Shown: piece by piece, positions 1-8,962 of the stretch
Numbering within the stretch: the first letter of the stretch is position 1
Layout of the letters: every line of letters starts with the position of its first letter
Assembly (NCBI GenBank): GCA_944321895.1
Contig: CALUNA010000016.1
Location: 19,735 to 83,734 of the forward strand
Length of the DNA: 64,000 nt
DNA from: an uncultured Bacteroidales bacterium
GTDB lineage: Bacteria; Bacteroidota; Bacteroidia; Bacteroidales; Paludibacteraceae
Direction: 5' to 3'
Position numbers and translations under genes: made by a program
Notes under the pieces: model-generated
What the model saw: the letters and a program-made list of their open reading frames with translations, nothing else
Databases searched by the model: none
Told to the model about the DNA's origin: nothing

Positions 1-1260
1 ATCATGATGAGCCTGGCCGCAACCGGCATACGTATCATAGCGCCGATTCCCGGCAAAGGGACCATCGGTATTGAAGTGCCGAACGAGAACCCGCAAATCG
101 TGTCCATGCATTCGGTCATAGCGTCCAAAAAATTCCAGGAAGAAAGCAAATACCAACTGCCGGTAGCCTTGGGACGCACCATCACCAACGAGGTGTTCAT
201 GTTCGACCTGGCCAAAACACCGCATCTGCTCGTGGCCGGCGCTACCGGACAAGGAAAATCCGTCGGTCTGAATGCCATCATCACTTCCCTGCTCTACAAA
301 AAGCATCCGTCGGAGTTGAAGCTCGTGCTGGTAGACCCGAAAATGGTGGAATTCAACATTTACGCCGCGTTGGAAAAGCACTACATGGCCAAAATGCCCG
401 ACGAAGACAACGTCATCATCACGGACTCCACCAAGGTAATCCAGACGCTCAACTCACTGGTAATCGAGATGGAGAACCGCTACAAGTTGCTTATGGAGGC
501 ACATTGCCGGAACATAGTGGAATACAACGAAAAATTCATCAACCGGCAACTGAACCCCGAAAAAGGACACCGTTACCTGCCTTATATAGTTATTGTCATC
601 GATGAGTTCGGCGATTTCATTATGGTGGCGGGCAAGGAAGTGGAAATGCCGATTTCGCGTATCACGCAAAAAGCGCGCGCCGTGGGCATGCACATGATTC
701 TGGCCACACAACGTCCTTCATCCAATATCATTACCGGTATCATCAAGGCCAACGTACCGAGCCGCATTGCCTTCCGTGTGGATTCAAGCCTCAACTCACG
801 CATCATACTCGATGCGACCGGCGCGGAACAGCTTGTCGGCCGCGGCGACCTACTCTATTCCGGCGGTAATGATGTTGTCCGCGTGCAATGCGCTTTCGTC
901 GATACGCCCGAAGTGGAAGAAATCGTCCACCACATCAGCAAGCAACAGGCCTATCCGAGCGCATACGAACTGCCGGAATATGTGCCCGGCGAAAATGACG
1001 GCACGCCCATGCCCGGCAGCGTCGATTTGAGCAAACGCGACCCGCTGTTCACTGATGTGGCACGTTTCGTCGTTGCGCAGCAACAAGGCTCCACTTCCGT
1101 GATACAAAGGCACTTCCAAATAGGATACAACCGTGCAGGACGCATTACCGACCAACTGGAAGCCGCCGGAATCGTAAGCGGCAACAATGGCAGCAAAGGG
1201 CGTCAGGTATTGGTGCAGGACGATTTCACGCTGACACAAATACTGGAAGGATTACTATAA
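1..1260 (+). CDS. ftsK: DNA translocase FtsK, C-terminal part (gene enters from the left edge)
   Basis: This is the motor and DNA-reading part of the FtsK/SpoIIIE chromosome translocase, which pumps DNA through the division septum and activates XerCD dimer resolution. The reading frame is open to base 1, so the membrane-anchored N-terminus and linker lie outside the window. Counting from the first visible ATG at base 4, the Walker A motif GATGQGKS is at about residues 79-86, the Walker B stretch VIVIDEFGDF at about 200-209, and the ATQRPS motif follows. The last 65 residues form the winged-helix gamma domain that reads KOPS-like sites (DPLFTDVARFVV onward). The lolA-like gene starts 15 bases downstream, suggesting cotranscription. 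The family identity is certain; only the N-terminal extent is unknown. Confidence 0.97.
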   Translation: MMMSLAATGIRIIAPIPGKGTIGIEVPNENPQIVSMHSVIASKKFQEESKYQLPVALGRTITNEVFMFDLAKTPHLLVAGATGQGKSVGLNAIITSLLYKKHPSELKLVLVDPKMVEFNIYAALEKHYMAKMPDEDNVIITDSTKVIQTLNSLVIEMENRYKLLMEAHCRNIVEYNEKFINRQLNPEKGHRYLPYIVIVIDEFGDFIMVAGKEVEMPISRITQKARAVGMHMILATQRPSSNIITGIIKANVPSRIAFRVDSSLNSRIILDATGAEQLVGRGDLLYSGGNDVVRVQCAFVDTPEVEEIVHHISKQQAYPSAYELPEYVPGENDGTPMPGSVDLSKRDPLFTDVARFVVAQQQGSTSVIQRHFQIGYNRAGRITDQLEAAGIVSGNNGSKGRQVLVQDDFTLTQILEGLL

Positions 1261-1275
1261 CAAACCAACACTGCC

Positions 1276-1911
1276 ATGAACAGATTTCTGAAAACCATTT
1301 GCCTTTTATGGCTTTGCCTGCCGTGGATAGCCTTGCAAGCCCAGCAACCCGAAGAGCTTGTAAAACAACTGATCCGGAAGACGGAAACCGGCGCATTGAA
1401 AGCCGACTACACCATAGCCGTAACGGAAAAAGATGCCAACGCGCCCATTATTTACCGCGGCAGCATCCTGATGAAAGGCAACAAATTCAATTTGCAAGCC
1501 GATGGGCTGGAAATTGCCTATGACGGCAAAACACAATGGGCATATGTGGAAGATACGGAAGAAATCAACATTTCCGAACCGACCCGGGAAGAAGTGGCGG
1601 AAATAAACCCGATTCTGCTGGCAAGAAACATGGCCGGGACATGCAAGCTGCAATTCTCTTCCACACAAAAGGCAAACGACAAATACATCATCGACTTTTT
1701 CCCAGACGCGGCACAGACAGGCATAAAAAAACTGAGCCTGACCCTGCGCAAAACCGACCTGGCACCGCTGTCTGTCACCATGAGAAGTGCCGACGGCATG
1801 CTAACGGAAATAACACTCAACGCGCAGCAATTCAATGCGCCGGCTGCCGACAAGGATTTCCAACTGAATCCAGGCGATTATCCGGACGCGCTTGTCAATG
1901 ACTTACGATAA
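1276..1911 (+). CDS. lolA: LolA-like outer-membrane lipoprotein carrier protein
   Basis: A 211-residue periplasmic protein with a clear signal peptide (MNRFLKTICLLWLCLPWIALQA). The remainder has the repeated beta-strand pattern of the LolA/LolB fold, including a 'YRGSILMKGNKFNL' segment typical of Bacteroidetes LolA-like carriers. Such proteins accept lipoproteins from the inner-membrane LolCDE machinery and carry them across the periplasm; the many SusD-type and other lipoproteins in this window need such a route. It follows ftsK by 15 bases, an arrangement commonly seen in Bacteroidetes, and precedes trxB by about 50 bases with no terminator. Sequence conservation in this family is low, so the call rests on length, signal peptide, fold pattern and neighbourhood. 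Confidence 0.8.
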   Translation: MNRFLKTICLLWLCLPWIALQAQQPEELVKQLIRKTETGALKADYTIAVTEKDANAPIIYRGSILMKGNKFNLQADGLEIAYDGKTQWAYVEDTEEINISEPTREEVAEINPILLARNMAGTCKLQFSSTQKANDKYIIDFFPDAAQTGIKKLSLTLRKTDLAPLSVTMRSADGMLTEITLNAQQFNAPAADKDFQLNPGDYPDALVNDLR

Positions 1912-1960
1912 ACAACAAAATAAACAAAACGGCATATAAGCCAATAAAACAATTATCAAT

Positions 1961-2899
1961 ATGGAAAAAACACGCTGTTTAATCATAGGTTCCGGCCCGG
2001 CCGGATTCACCGCCGCCATTTATGCATCGCGCGCCAATCTGCAACCCATCCTATACGAAGGCATGCAACCCGGCGGCCAACTGACCACAACAACCGAAAT
2101 AGAAAACTTCCCGGGCTATCCGAATGGCATTGATGGCAACCAGTTGATGGATGATCTGCGCAAACAGGCCAAGAATTTCGGAGCAGACGTCCGCTGGGGT
2201 GTTGTTACCTCCGTGGACTTTTCCATTTCACCCAAAAAGATAGTTATCGATGAAACACAAACCATTGAAGCCGATACCGTAATCATAGCCACCGGTGCAT
2301 CCGCCATGTATCTCGGTTTGCCCGACGAGCAGAAATATGCCGGACAAGGCGTTTCGGCATGCGCTACCTGCGACGGATTTTTCTACCGGAAAAAAGATGT
2401 CGCTGTTGTCGGCGGAGGCGACACGGCCTGCGAAGAAGCCATCTACCTGGCCGGATTGTGCAACAAGGTGTACATGATTGTACGTAAAAACTACCTGCGC
2501 GCATCCACCATCATGCAAAAACGTGTCATGGAAACACCTAACATCGAAATCCTGTTCGAGCACAATACAGTCGGCCTGACCGGCGAGAACGGCGTGGATG
2601 GTGCCGACCTCATCAAACGCAAAGGCGAGCCCGATGAAGAGCGTGTCCATATTGCCATTGACGGTTTTTTCCTGGCTATCGGGCACAAACCGAATTCGGA
2701 TATTTTCAAGCCCTATCTGGAAACAGACCAAACAGGCTACATAAAAACCATTCCCGGAACACCATGCACATCCATTCCGGGCGTTTTCGCGGCCGGCGAT
2801 GTGGCTGACCCCGTTTACCGGCAGGCCATCACTGCCGCCGGAAGCGGTTGCAAAGCCGCCATCGAAGCCGAACGCTATTTAAGCCAGAACGGGCTGTAG
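1961..2899 (+). CDS. trxB: Thioredoxin-disulfide reductase TrxB
   Basis: A 312-residue FAD/NADPH flavoenzyme that reduces thioredoxin in the cytoplasm. The FAD-binding GSGPAGFTAAIYASRA motif is at residues ~10-25, the redox-active pair is C134-A-T-C137 followed by DGFFYRKK, the NADPH-binding VVGGGDTACEEA motif follows, and the C-terminal FAD motif is GVFAAGDVADPVYRQA. Length and motif order are those of a standard low-molecular-weight bacterial TrxB. It lies between the LolA-like gene and the hybrid sensor with short gaps and no visible terminator on either side, so some readthrough into the sensor gene is possible. Confidence 0.97.
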   Translation: MEKTRCLIIGSGPAGFTAAIYASRANLQPILYEGMQPGGQLTTTTEIENFPGYPNGIDGNQLMDDLRKQAKNFGADVRWGVVTSVDFSISPKKIVIDETQTIEADTVIIATGASAMYLGLPDEQKYAGQGVSACATCDGFFYRKKDVAVVGGGDTACEEAIYLAGLCNKVYMIVRKNYLRASTIMQKRVMETPNIEILFEHNTVGLTGENGVDGADLIKRKGEPDEERVHIAIDGFFLAIGHKPNSDIFKPYLETDQTGYIKTIPGTPCTSIPGVFAAGDVADPVYRQAITAAGSGCKAAIEAERYLSQNGL

Positions 2900-2927
2900 G
2901 TCATACATTATACAATGTTCCGCTTAC

Positions 2928-5900
2928 ATGAAAAGACAATTCCGACATATTGCGGTTTACCTAATGTGCGGGCTGTTGTTCCATGCCGCCCATGCCGAGA
3001 ATATTTATTTCTCAAAAATCGGCATTGAACAGGGTTTGTCACAATTGTCCGTCATGACCATCTATCAGGATGAACAAGGCGCCATGTGGTTCGGCACCCG
3101 CGAAGGAGTGAACCGTTATACAGGCGGCGGAATGGAGACCATGCAACCGCAATCGAACGATTCCAATTCGCTGAGCGGGAATATTGTAAAAAAAATATGT
3201 GGTGATGGCCAGGGAAAGGTTTTTATTCACACACAAAGCGGCGTAAACCAATATGAATTACGCCACGCGCGCCTGAGTATCATTGAATCCGACCCTGTGG
3301 ACGCCATCTGCTACGGGAGCAGACTTTGGATTGCCGTTGGAAAAGATCTGTTCGTATATCAGGACGGAGAAAAAACGGCCTATGCACACATAAAGGAAAT
3401 GGATTCGGAAATAACCGTCATTACCGAACTGTCCAACGGACGCCTCATTGCAGGTACGGTATCCGATGGTGTGTTTATCATAGACCAGAACCGCAAAATA
3501 AGATGCATTCTAAAGCCAGGAAGCCAGATTTCTGACATTTTTGAGGATTCAAAGAAAAATATCTGGATAGGCACATGGGAACACGGGCTGTTCCGTATAG
3601 GCCGCGATGGCAGCCAGAAACAATACCTGCCGGACAAGAAAAAGCCGGACAATTCCATATCATCGGCTTTCGTCAGAACCATATGCGAAGACAACAACGA
3701 CAACCTGTGGATAGGAACCCGCAAAGGGCTGGATTGCCTGTATATCGAAAATGACAGATTCCTGCATTATGATGCCAACGAATCCAACTCACGGATGCTG
3801 ACAAATGAATCGGTATGGTCGCTGTATAGAGACAAACAAGGAACTATCTGGGTCGGCACCTATTTCGGAGGAGTCAACTATTTCAATTCGGAATCCGAAT
3901 TCTGCATCATGCATGACCTGCAAAAAGGAATATTCAGCAATCGTCCGTTCCCTGTCATTGCCGACATATTGGAAGATGAAAAACACAACCTTTTCCTCAT
4001 AACGGAAGGCGAAGGACTGATCTATTACCGCCCACAGGAAAAGACATACGATGTCTACAAATCAGACCACAACAACCCGAACAGTCTGGTGAACGACAAC
4101 ATAAAAACAGCATGGCTCGACCGGCAGGACAAGAAACTATGGCTCGGCACCCATCTGGGAGGACTGTGCTGTCTGGATCTGAAAACCATGCGTTTCAGGC
4201 AATTCCGCCACATCAAACCCGAGTGGGACCAATCAAACATAATACGCTCCATCGTCCCATACACAGACAACAAACTGTTGATAGCCACCTACAACGGTCT
4301 GTTTCTGTTCGACCGGAACACGGAAAAATTCAGTTTGTTCTCGGAAGAATTGCATAAACAGGTAAGCTATCATGTCGATTTGAAAATCGACAGTGGAGGC
4401 TGTTTCTGGATAGCAAGTCGCGGAGTTTTCCGGTATGACCCGTCAACAGGACAGCTGGACCGCTTCTTTCATGACCCGAACGACAGCACCAGCCTGAGCA
4501 GCAACAACGCCAACAAAATATTGATTGACAGCAAAGGCCGCATATGGATTGCCACGAACGGAGGCGGCCTGAATCTGTATGCCGGTGAAAACCGGTTCAT
4601 ACACTACAACAGCCACACCTGCAACCTGCAGAACGACTACGTAAGCAACTGCATTGAATCACGATACGGCTACATAGTTATCAGCACGACCCACGGATTA
4701 TCCATGCTGGACCCTGAAAACGGACAGCTCAGGAATTTCAACGCCTCCAACGGACTGCGACTCAATTCGCTCTATAACGGCGGAATGAGCCTGACCCAGA
4801 ACGGCGAACTGTATATAGCAGGCATGAACGGTATGATATCATTCCACGAAGAAGACCTGTACAGCACACATCGTTCATGCAAACTCTACTTGTCCGACCT
4901 GTGGGTAAACAACCAGCGGGTTTTTCCGGGAGACCGGCATAATATACTGCAACAGACACTTCCCTACACGGAAAAAATCAGGTTGACCTACCAACAGCGC
5001 ATGCTACTCATAAAATTTGCCACGGACAATTACATTTCCATACACGAACCATCGTTCCGCTACCGGATGGAAGGTTTGTCCGACATATGGATAAACATGC
5101 CGCAACAAGTACACCAGTTGAACTTCATTAACCTGCGCCCTGGAAAATACAGACTTTCCATTGAAGGTATTTCACCCACAGACGGATCCATAGTAGCCAC
5201 GACCGGTATTGACATACAGGTCACGCCACCATGGTATGCCACCTGGTACGCATACCTTCTATATGCCGCCATCATCGCCTTCTTCCTATGGCGCTATATC
5301 GTTTTCAGCCGCTCCAGGTTCGCACTGAAGACATCCTTGGAATACGAGAAAAAAGAACGAGAACAACTGGAAGCCGTGAACCAGTCGAAACTTCGCTTTT
5401 TCACCAACATATCCCATGAATTCAGGACACCGCTCACCCTGATTATCGGGCAACTGGACATGCTTTTGCAAACCCAGGACATACGTCCCGGCGCCTACAA
5501 CCGGCTGCTGAACATAAAACGCAATGCAAACACCATGCTCCACCTGATAAGCGAATTGCTGGAATTCAGAAAAAGCGAACAAGGATACCTGCAAATAAAG
5601 GTGGCCCAGTTGGACTTTGTCGCGTTCATTTATGAGATATACCTTTCGTTTGCGGAATTTGCGACCTACCGCAACATCAAACTTGATTTCGTATGCAATG
5701 ATGAAAAAATCATGCTGTGGTTTGACCCGGTACAAATGCAAAAGGTATTCTACAACCTCATTTCCAATGCATTCAAATATACACCCAAAGGCGGGATAAT
5801 CCGCATAACGGTGGAACAACTGGCAGAAACGGTAGCCGTTTCCGTTACCGACAGCGGTATTGGCATATCAGCCGATGCCCTAAACAAAATATTCGACCGG

Positions 5901-7019
5901 TTCTACCAGGCCGAAAACGGACTGCACATGGACAAGACCGGTCCGGGAACCGGCATAGGACTGGCACTGACCAAAAACATAGTGGAAGCACACTCGGCCA
6001 CCATCACGGTAAACAGCCAGGTGGAAGCAGGAAGCACATTCACCGTGACACTGAAAAAAGGTTCGGCACATTTCACCGAAGCACAAAAAACACATATCCA
6101 GACAGTGGAAACAAACTGCGCCCAACAGTTGAAAGACCTTGAACCTGAATTCATATCAGAAATCATCAACACGCAAACCACTGATGGATCGCCGGCCTGC
6201 ACCATGCTCATTGTGGAAGACAGTAAAGAACTGCAAGCCATGCTGAAAAGCATCTTCGAGCCTATCTACAGAATAATCACCGCCTCCGATGGCGAAGAAG
6301 GCCTGCAAATGACCATTGAACACCAGCCAGACATTGTCCTAAGCGACCTCATGATGCCAAAAATGTCAGGCAGCGAAATGTGCCAGAAAATAAAGAACAA
6401 TATCAATATCTGCCACATACCAGTCGTATTGCTCACGGCACAGACTGCCATCGAGTACAACATAGAAAGCCTCCGACTCGGAGCCGACGACTATGTTACC
6501 AAACCTTTCAACCTGAAAGTGCTCATAACACGATGCAACAACCTGGTGAACGGACGCAAGTTACTGCAAGACAAATACATGCACCAGACCGAATTTCCCA
6601 TGCACCAGATTGCCACCAACAAACTGGACCTGGAATTCATGGAAAAAGCATACAAACTGATTGAAGACAATCTGGACAATCCGGATTTTGACATCGCCTG
6701 TTTTTCACGTGAAATGGCCATGGGGCGCACCCGGCTCTTCCGGAAAATAAAAGGAATATGCGGGCAGACGCCCAATGACTTCATACAAACCGTCCGGCTG
6801 AAAAAAGCCGCATTCTACCTGAAAAACAATCCGGAATACAACATTGCCGACATCACATACATGACCGGATTCGGCTCGCCAAAATACTTTGCCAAATGTT
6901 TTAAGGAACAATTCGGTATGCCCCCTACCGCTTACAGAAAGGAAGGAAACAACAGCGAAGAAGAAAACGTCGATGAAAATGACAATAAAAAAGATACGGA
7001 ACAGGCTCCCAAAAGCTGA
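2928..7019 (+). CDS. Hybrid two-component system sensor/regulator (HTCS) of the glycosaminoglycan locus
   Basis: A 1363-residue one-protein two-component system. It has an N-terminal signal peptide (MKRQFRHIAVYLMCGLLFHAAHA) and a periplasmic beta-propeller sensor of repeated 'IWIGT..GL' reg_prop units (about residues 35-660). A Y_Y_Y domain (~690-765) and one membrane helix (about 772-790) follow. The histidine kinase has its phosphoacceptor H830 in NISHEFRTPLTL and an ATPase with GPGTGIGLAL; then come a receiver with D1140 in DIVLSDLMMPKMSG and a C-terminal AraC-type DNA-binding domain (~1250-1345). In Bacteroidetes such proteins bind a glycan breakdown oligosaccharide and switch on the adjacent utilisation genes. 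Here these are the sulfatase to nahK genes downstream, so a chondroitin- or hyaluronan-derived unsaturated disaccharide is the likely inducer (inference). A strong terminator follows the gene. Confidence 0.96.
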   Translation: MKRQFRHIAVYLMCGLLFHAAHAENIYFSKIGIEQGLSQLSVMTIYQDEQGAMWFGTREGVNRYTGGGMETMQPQSNDSNSLSGNIVKKICGDGQGKVFIHTQSGVNQYELRHARLSIIESDPVDAICYGSRLWIAVGKDLFVYQDGEKTAYAHIKEMDSEITVITELSNGRLIAGTVSDGVFIIDQNRKIRCILKPGSQISDIFEDSKKNIWIGTWEHGLFRIGRDGSQKQYLPDKKKPDNSISSAFVRTICEDNNDNLWIGTRKGLDCLYIENDRFLHYDANESNSRMLTNESVWSLYRDKQGTIWVGTYFGGVNYFNSESEFCIMHDLQKGIFSNRPFPVIADILEDEKHNLFLITEGEGLIYYRPQEKTYDVYKSDHNNPNSLVNDNIKTAWLDRQDKKLWLGTHLGGLCCLDLKTMRFRQFRHIKPEWDQSNIIRSIVPYTDNKLLIATYNGLFLFDRNTEKFSLFSEELHKQVSYHVDLKIDSGGCFWIASRGVFRYDPSTGQLDRFFHDPNDSTSLSSNNANKILIDSKGRIWIATNGGGLNLYAGENRFIHYNSHTCNLQNDYVSNCIESRYGYIVISTTHGLSMLDPENGQLRNFNASNGLRLNSLYNGGMSLTQNGELYIAGMNGMISFHEEDLYSTHRSCKLYLSDLWVNNQRVFPGDRHNILQQTLPYTEKIRLTYQQRMLLIKFATDNYISIHEPSFRYRMEGLSDIWINMPQQVHQLNFINLRPGKYRLSIEGISPTDGSIVATTGIDIQVTPPWYATWYAYLLYAAIIAFFLWRYIVFSRSRFALKTSLEYEKKEREQLEAVNQSKLRFFTNISHEFRTPLTLIIGQLDMLLQTQDIRPGAYNRLLNIKRNANTMLHLISELLEFRKSEQGYLQIKVAQLDFVAFIYEIYLSFAEFATYRNIKLDFVCNDEKIMLWFDPVQMQKVFYNLISNAFKYTPKGGIIRITVEQLAETVAVSVTDSGIGISADALNKIFDRFYQAENGLHMDKTGPGTGIGLALTKNIVEAHSATITVNSQVEAGSTFTVTLKKGSAHFTEAQKTHIQTVETNCAQQLKDLEPEFISEIINTQTTDGSPACTMLIVEDSKELQAMLKSIFEPIYRIITASDGEEGLQMTIEHQPDIVLSDLMMPKMSGSEMCQKIKNNINICHIPVVLLTAQTAIEYNIESLRLGADDYVTKPFNLKVLITRCNNLVNGRKLLQDKYMHQTEFPMHQIATNKLDLEFMEKAYKLIEDNLDNPDFDIACFSREMAMGRTRLFRKIKGICGQTPNDFIQTVRLKKAAFYLKNNPEYNIADITYMTGFGSPKYFAKCFKEQFGMPPTAYRKEGNNSEEENVDENDNKKDTEQAPKS

Positions 7020-7034
7020 CAAACAACCTGTTTG

Positions 7035-7071
7035 AAAACTGCAAGAAACATGTGTGCCCTTGCAGTTTTTT
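7035..7071 (+). terminator. Rho-independent terminator after the HTCS gene
   Basis: An 11-base-pair stem (AAAACTGCAAG paired with CTTGCAGTTTT) runs into a T tract, 15 bases after the HTCS stop codon. It separates regulator transcription from the structural genes. Confidence 0.85.
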
Positions 7072-7149
7072 TCACCCACCTGCACGCACCCGAAAGCATA
7101 AACACTTAATAGTCAGCAAGAAACAAACGCAACGGCACATAAGTGCCAT

Positions 7150-7224
7150 CCTAAAATACGGACTATTTTATACCTTTTGCGTCCTATTTTAGGAAATCCC
7201 GGCATCGGATTCAGCTTAACTTTG
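7150..7224 (+). promoter_or_regulatory. Sulfatase promoter with probable HTCS operator
   Basis: The -7 box TAACTTTG is at 7217-7224, 23 bases before the ATG. Upstream, two direct copies of CTATTTTA lie at 7163-7170 and 7184-7191 (21 bases apart). The outer sequence forms a near-perfect inverted repeat (7150-7163 with 7181-7193). The distal copy sits in a 15-base element, TACGGACTATTTTAT (7157-7171), that recurs exactly at 8877-8891 before the first beta-helix gene. In both promoters 25 bases separate the proximal CTATTTTA from the -7 box. Paired direct repeats about two helical turns apart suit an AraC-type dimer such as the HTCS output domain. Regulator assignment is inference. Confidence 0.6.
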
Positions 7225-7247
7225 TCATCGTAACCAAACAAGAAACC

Positions 7248-8807
7248 ATGACAAACAAAAGCAACGCATTTGCAAATAAAATCCAGCATATCCAGCTTGC
7301 AGGAATGACCGGCTTGATATCGGCATTGGCTTTGTCGGGATGCACCAGGCAACAAGAAACACCCCCCAATATATTATATGTATTTCCGGACCAGTTCAGG
7401 AACCACGCCCTGGAATTCTGGGGCGACGCCCCGTTTGACACGGTCGGGATTCTGAACGACCCCGTCCATACTCCAAACCTGAACCGCTTTGCCACGGAAG
7501 CAGTTACACTCACATCCGCACAGAGCAACTGTCCGTTAAGCAGTCCCCACCGCGGCATCATGCTCACCGGCATGTATCCCGACGGCAGCGGCGTCCCGCT
7601 TAACTGCAACGCGACACGCCCCATCAGCAGCCTGCGCACCGATGTTACGACCATAAGCGATGTCCTCAGCCGGAACGGCTATGACTGCGCCTACATAGGA
7701 AAACTGCATGTCGATTTTCCGACACCGAACGACCCTGAAAATCCGGGTCATTATGTGGAAAGCCAAGTGCCGGCATGGGATGCCTACACACCTCCCGAAC
7801 GACGGCATGGATTCAACTACTGGTATTCGTACGGAACATTCGATGTACACAAATCACCACACTACTGGGACACGGAAGGCAAACGCCACGAAATCAGGCA
7901 ATGGTCGCCGGAGCACGAAGCAGACAAAGCCATAGACTACCTGAAAAACCGGCGCGACCTCGGCAAACCGTTTTTCCTGATGGTAGCCATGAACCCGCCA
8001 CACAGCCCGTACCGCACGTTGGATGACGTAATGGAACAGGATTACAACCTATATAAAGACAAACCGCTCGACAGTTTGCTTGTACGTCCCAACGTAAACC
8101 CGGAACTGACAGACAAACAGGCATGTGCGCCCTACTATTTTGCTTCCGTAACAGGCGTGGACCGCGCGTTCGGACGCATATTGCAGGCCCTGAAAGAACT
8201 TGGCCTGGACAAAAACACGATTGTCGTATTCACATCCGACCACGGCGAAACCATGGCAAGCCATGTGACCGACCCGAAAAATTCACCTTACACGGAATCC
8301 ATGAACGTACCTTTCATGATACGTTATCCGGACAAGTTGAAACCCCATATCAACGATGTGCTGCTATCCAGCCCCGACATTATGCCGACCATCCTGTCGT
8401 TGGCCGGCCTGAAAGGACACATCCCCGCCAGCGTGCAAGGACAAGACCTTGCGGACTGCCTGCGCGGCACTGCCGACCCTGCCACATTGCCGACAGGCGT
8501 GCTTTACCTGCGGAATTTGGACGGGAACAAAGACGAGCAAGGACTCGTTACCGACTATTTTGCCGAAACACGCGGCATAAAGACAGAACGCTACACGCTT
8601 GCGCTGACACTGGACCGCAAAGGCAAACTGAAAAGTACCCTGTTTTTCGACGAACAGAATGACCCCTTCCAGATGAATAACATAAACCCCGAAGAACAAC
8701 CGGAGGTTTTTGCGGATTTGTGCCGGCAAATGGCCGGCTTATTGAAAAAAGCCAATGACCCATGGTATAGAAACCGAACGCTGAACGACATAATCCCCTA
8801 CGAATAG
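7248..8807 (+). CDS. Serine-type S1 family sulfatase, lipoprotein (probable GalNAc sulfatase)
   Basis: A 519-residue arylsulfatase-fold enzyme. The signature lies in NCPLSSPHRGIMLTG: S98-S-P-H-R102 fits the S-x-P-x-R form of the sulfatase motif, so the catalytic formylglycine would be made from serine by an anaerobic sulfatase-maturating radical-SAM enzyme, which is not encoded in this window. Other family marks are the metal-binding VFPDQFR near the start of the mature protein, the K-L-H segment after 'CAYIG', and VVFTSDHGETMASH. The N-terminus ends in LSGC, a lipobox, placing the enzyme at an outer-membrane surface or in the periplasm. Its place directly after the HTCS, in a locus with chondroitinase ABC-type lyases, suggests it removes sulfate from chondroitin/dermatan sulfate GalNAc or disaccharides. 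The exact position specificity cannot be read from sequence. Confidence 0.88.
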   Translation: MTNKSNAFANKIQHIQLAGMTGLISALALSGCTRQQETPPNILYVFPDQFRNHALEFWGDAPFDTVGILNDPVHTPNLNRFATEAVTLTSAQSNCPLSSPHRGIMLTGMYPDGSGVPLNCNATRPISSLRTDVTTISDVLSRNGYDCAYIGKLHVDFPTPNDPENPGHYVESQVPAWDAYTPPERRHGFNYWYSYGTFDVHKSPHYWDTEGKRHEIRQWSPEHEADKAIDYLKNRRDLGKPFFLMVAMNPPHSPYRTLDDVMEQDYNLYKDKPLDSLLVRPNVNPELTDKQACAPYYFASVTGVDRAFGRILQALKELGLDKNTIVVFTSDHGETMASHVTDPKNSPYTESMNVPFMIRYPDKLKPHINDVLLSSPDIMPTILSLAGLKGHIPASVQGQDLADCLRGTADPATLPTGVLYLRNLDGNKDEQGLVTDYFAETRGIKTERYTLALTLDRKGKLKSTLFFDEQNDPFQMNNINPEEQPEVFADLCRQMAGLLKKANDPWYRNRTLNDIIPYE

Positions 8808-8860
8808 GACTGTAAGGAAAACAAGACAAACACAAAACGGACTGATTAACGTATCAAGTA

Positions 8861-8923
8861 CGATTTTAGACTTCTTTACGGACTATTTTATCCCATTCCG
8901 AAACCAGGATCAAGATATTTTTG
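8861..8923 (+). promoter_or_regulatory. Promoter and probable HTCS operator of the beta-helix/SusC operon
   Basis: The -7 box TATTTTTG is at 8916-8923. CTATTTTA lies at 8883-8890, inside the 15-base element (8877-8891) shared exactly with the sulfatase promoter. A degenerate second copy, CGATTTTA, lies at 8861-8868, 22 bases upstream. The 25-base gap between the proximal repeat and the -7 box equals that in the sulfatase promoter. No other promoter is evident until 23228, so this site may drive the genes from 8963 to 23207. Confidence 0.6.
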
Positions 8924-8962
8924 CAACGAAATTTCATTTTTAAACTTAAAAACAAACGTATT

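Noticed and set aside
7150..7193. The inverted repeat before the sulfatase as a terminator
   Set aside because: It lacks a following T tract, and the HTCS already has a canonical terminator at 7035-7071. Its direct-repeat content and position relative to the -7 box fit an operator better.
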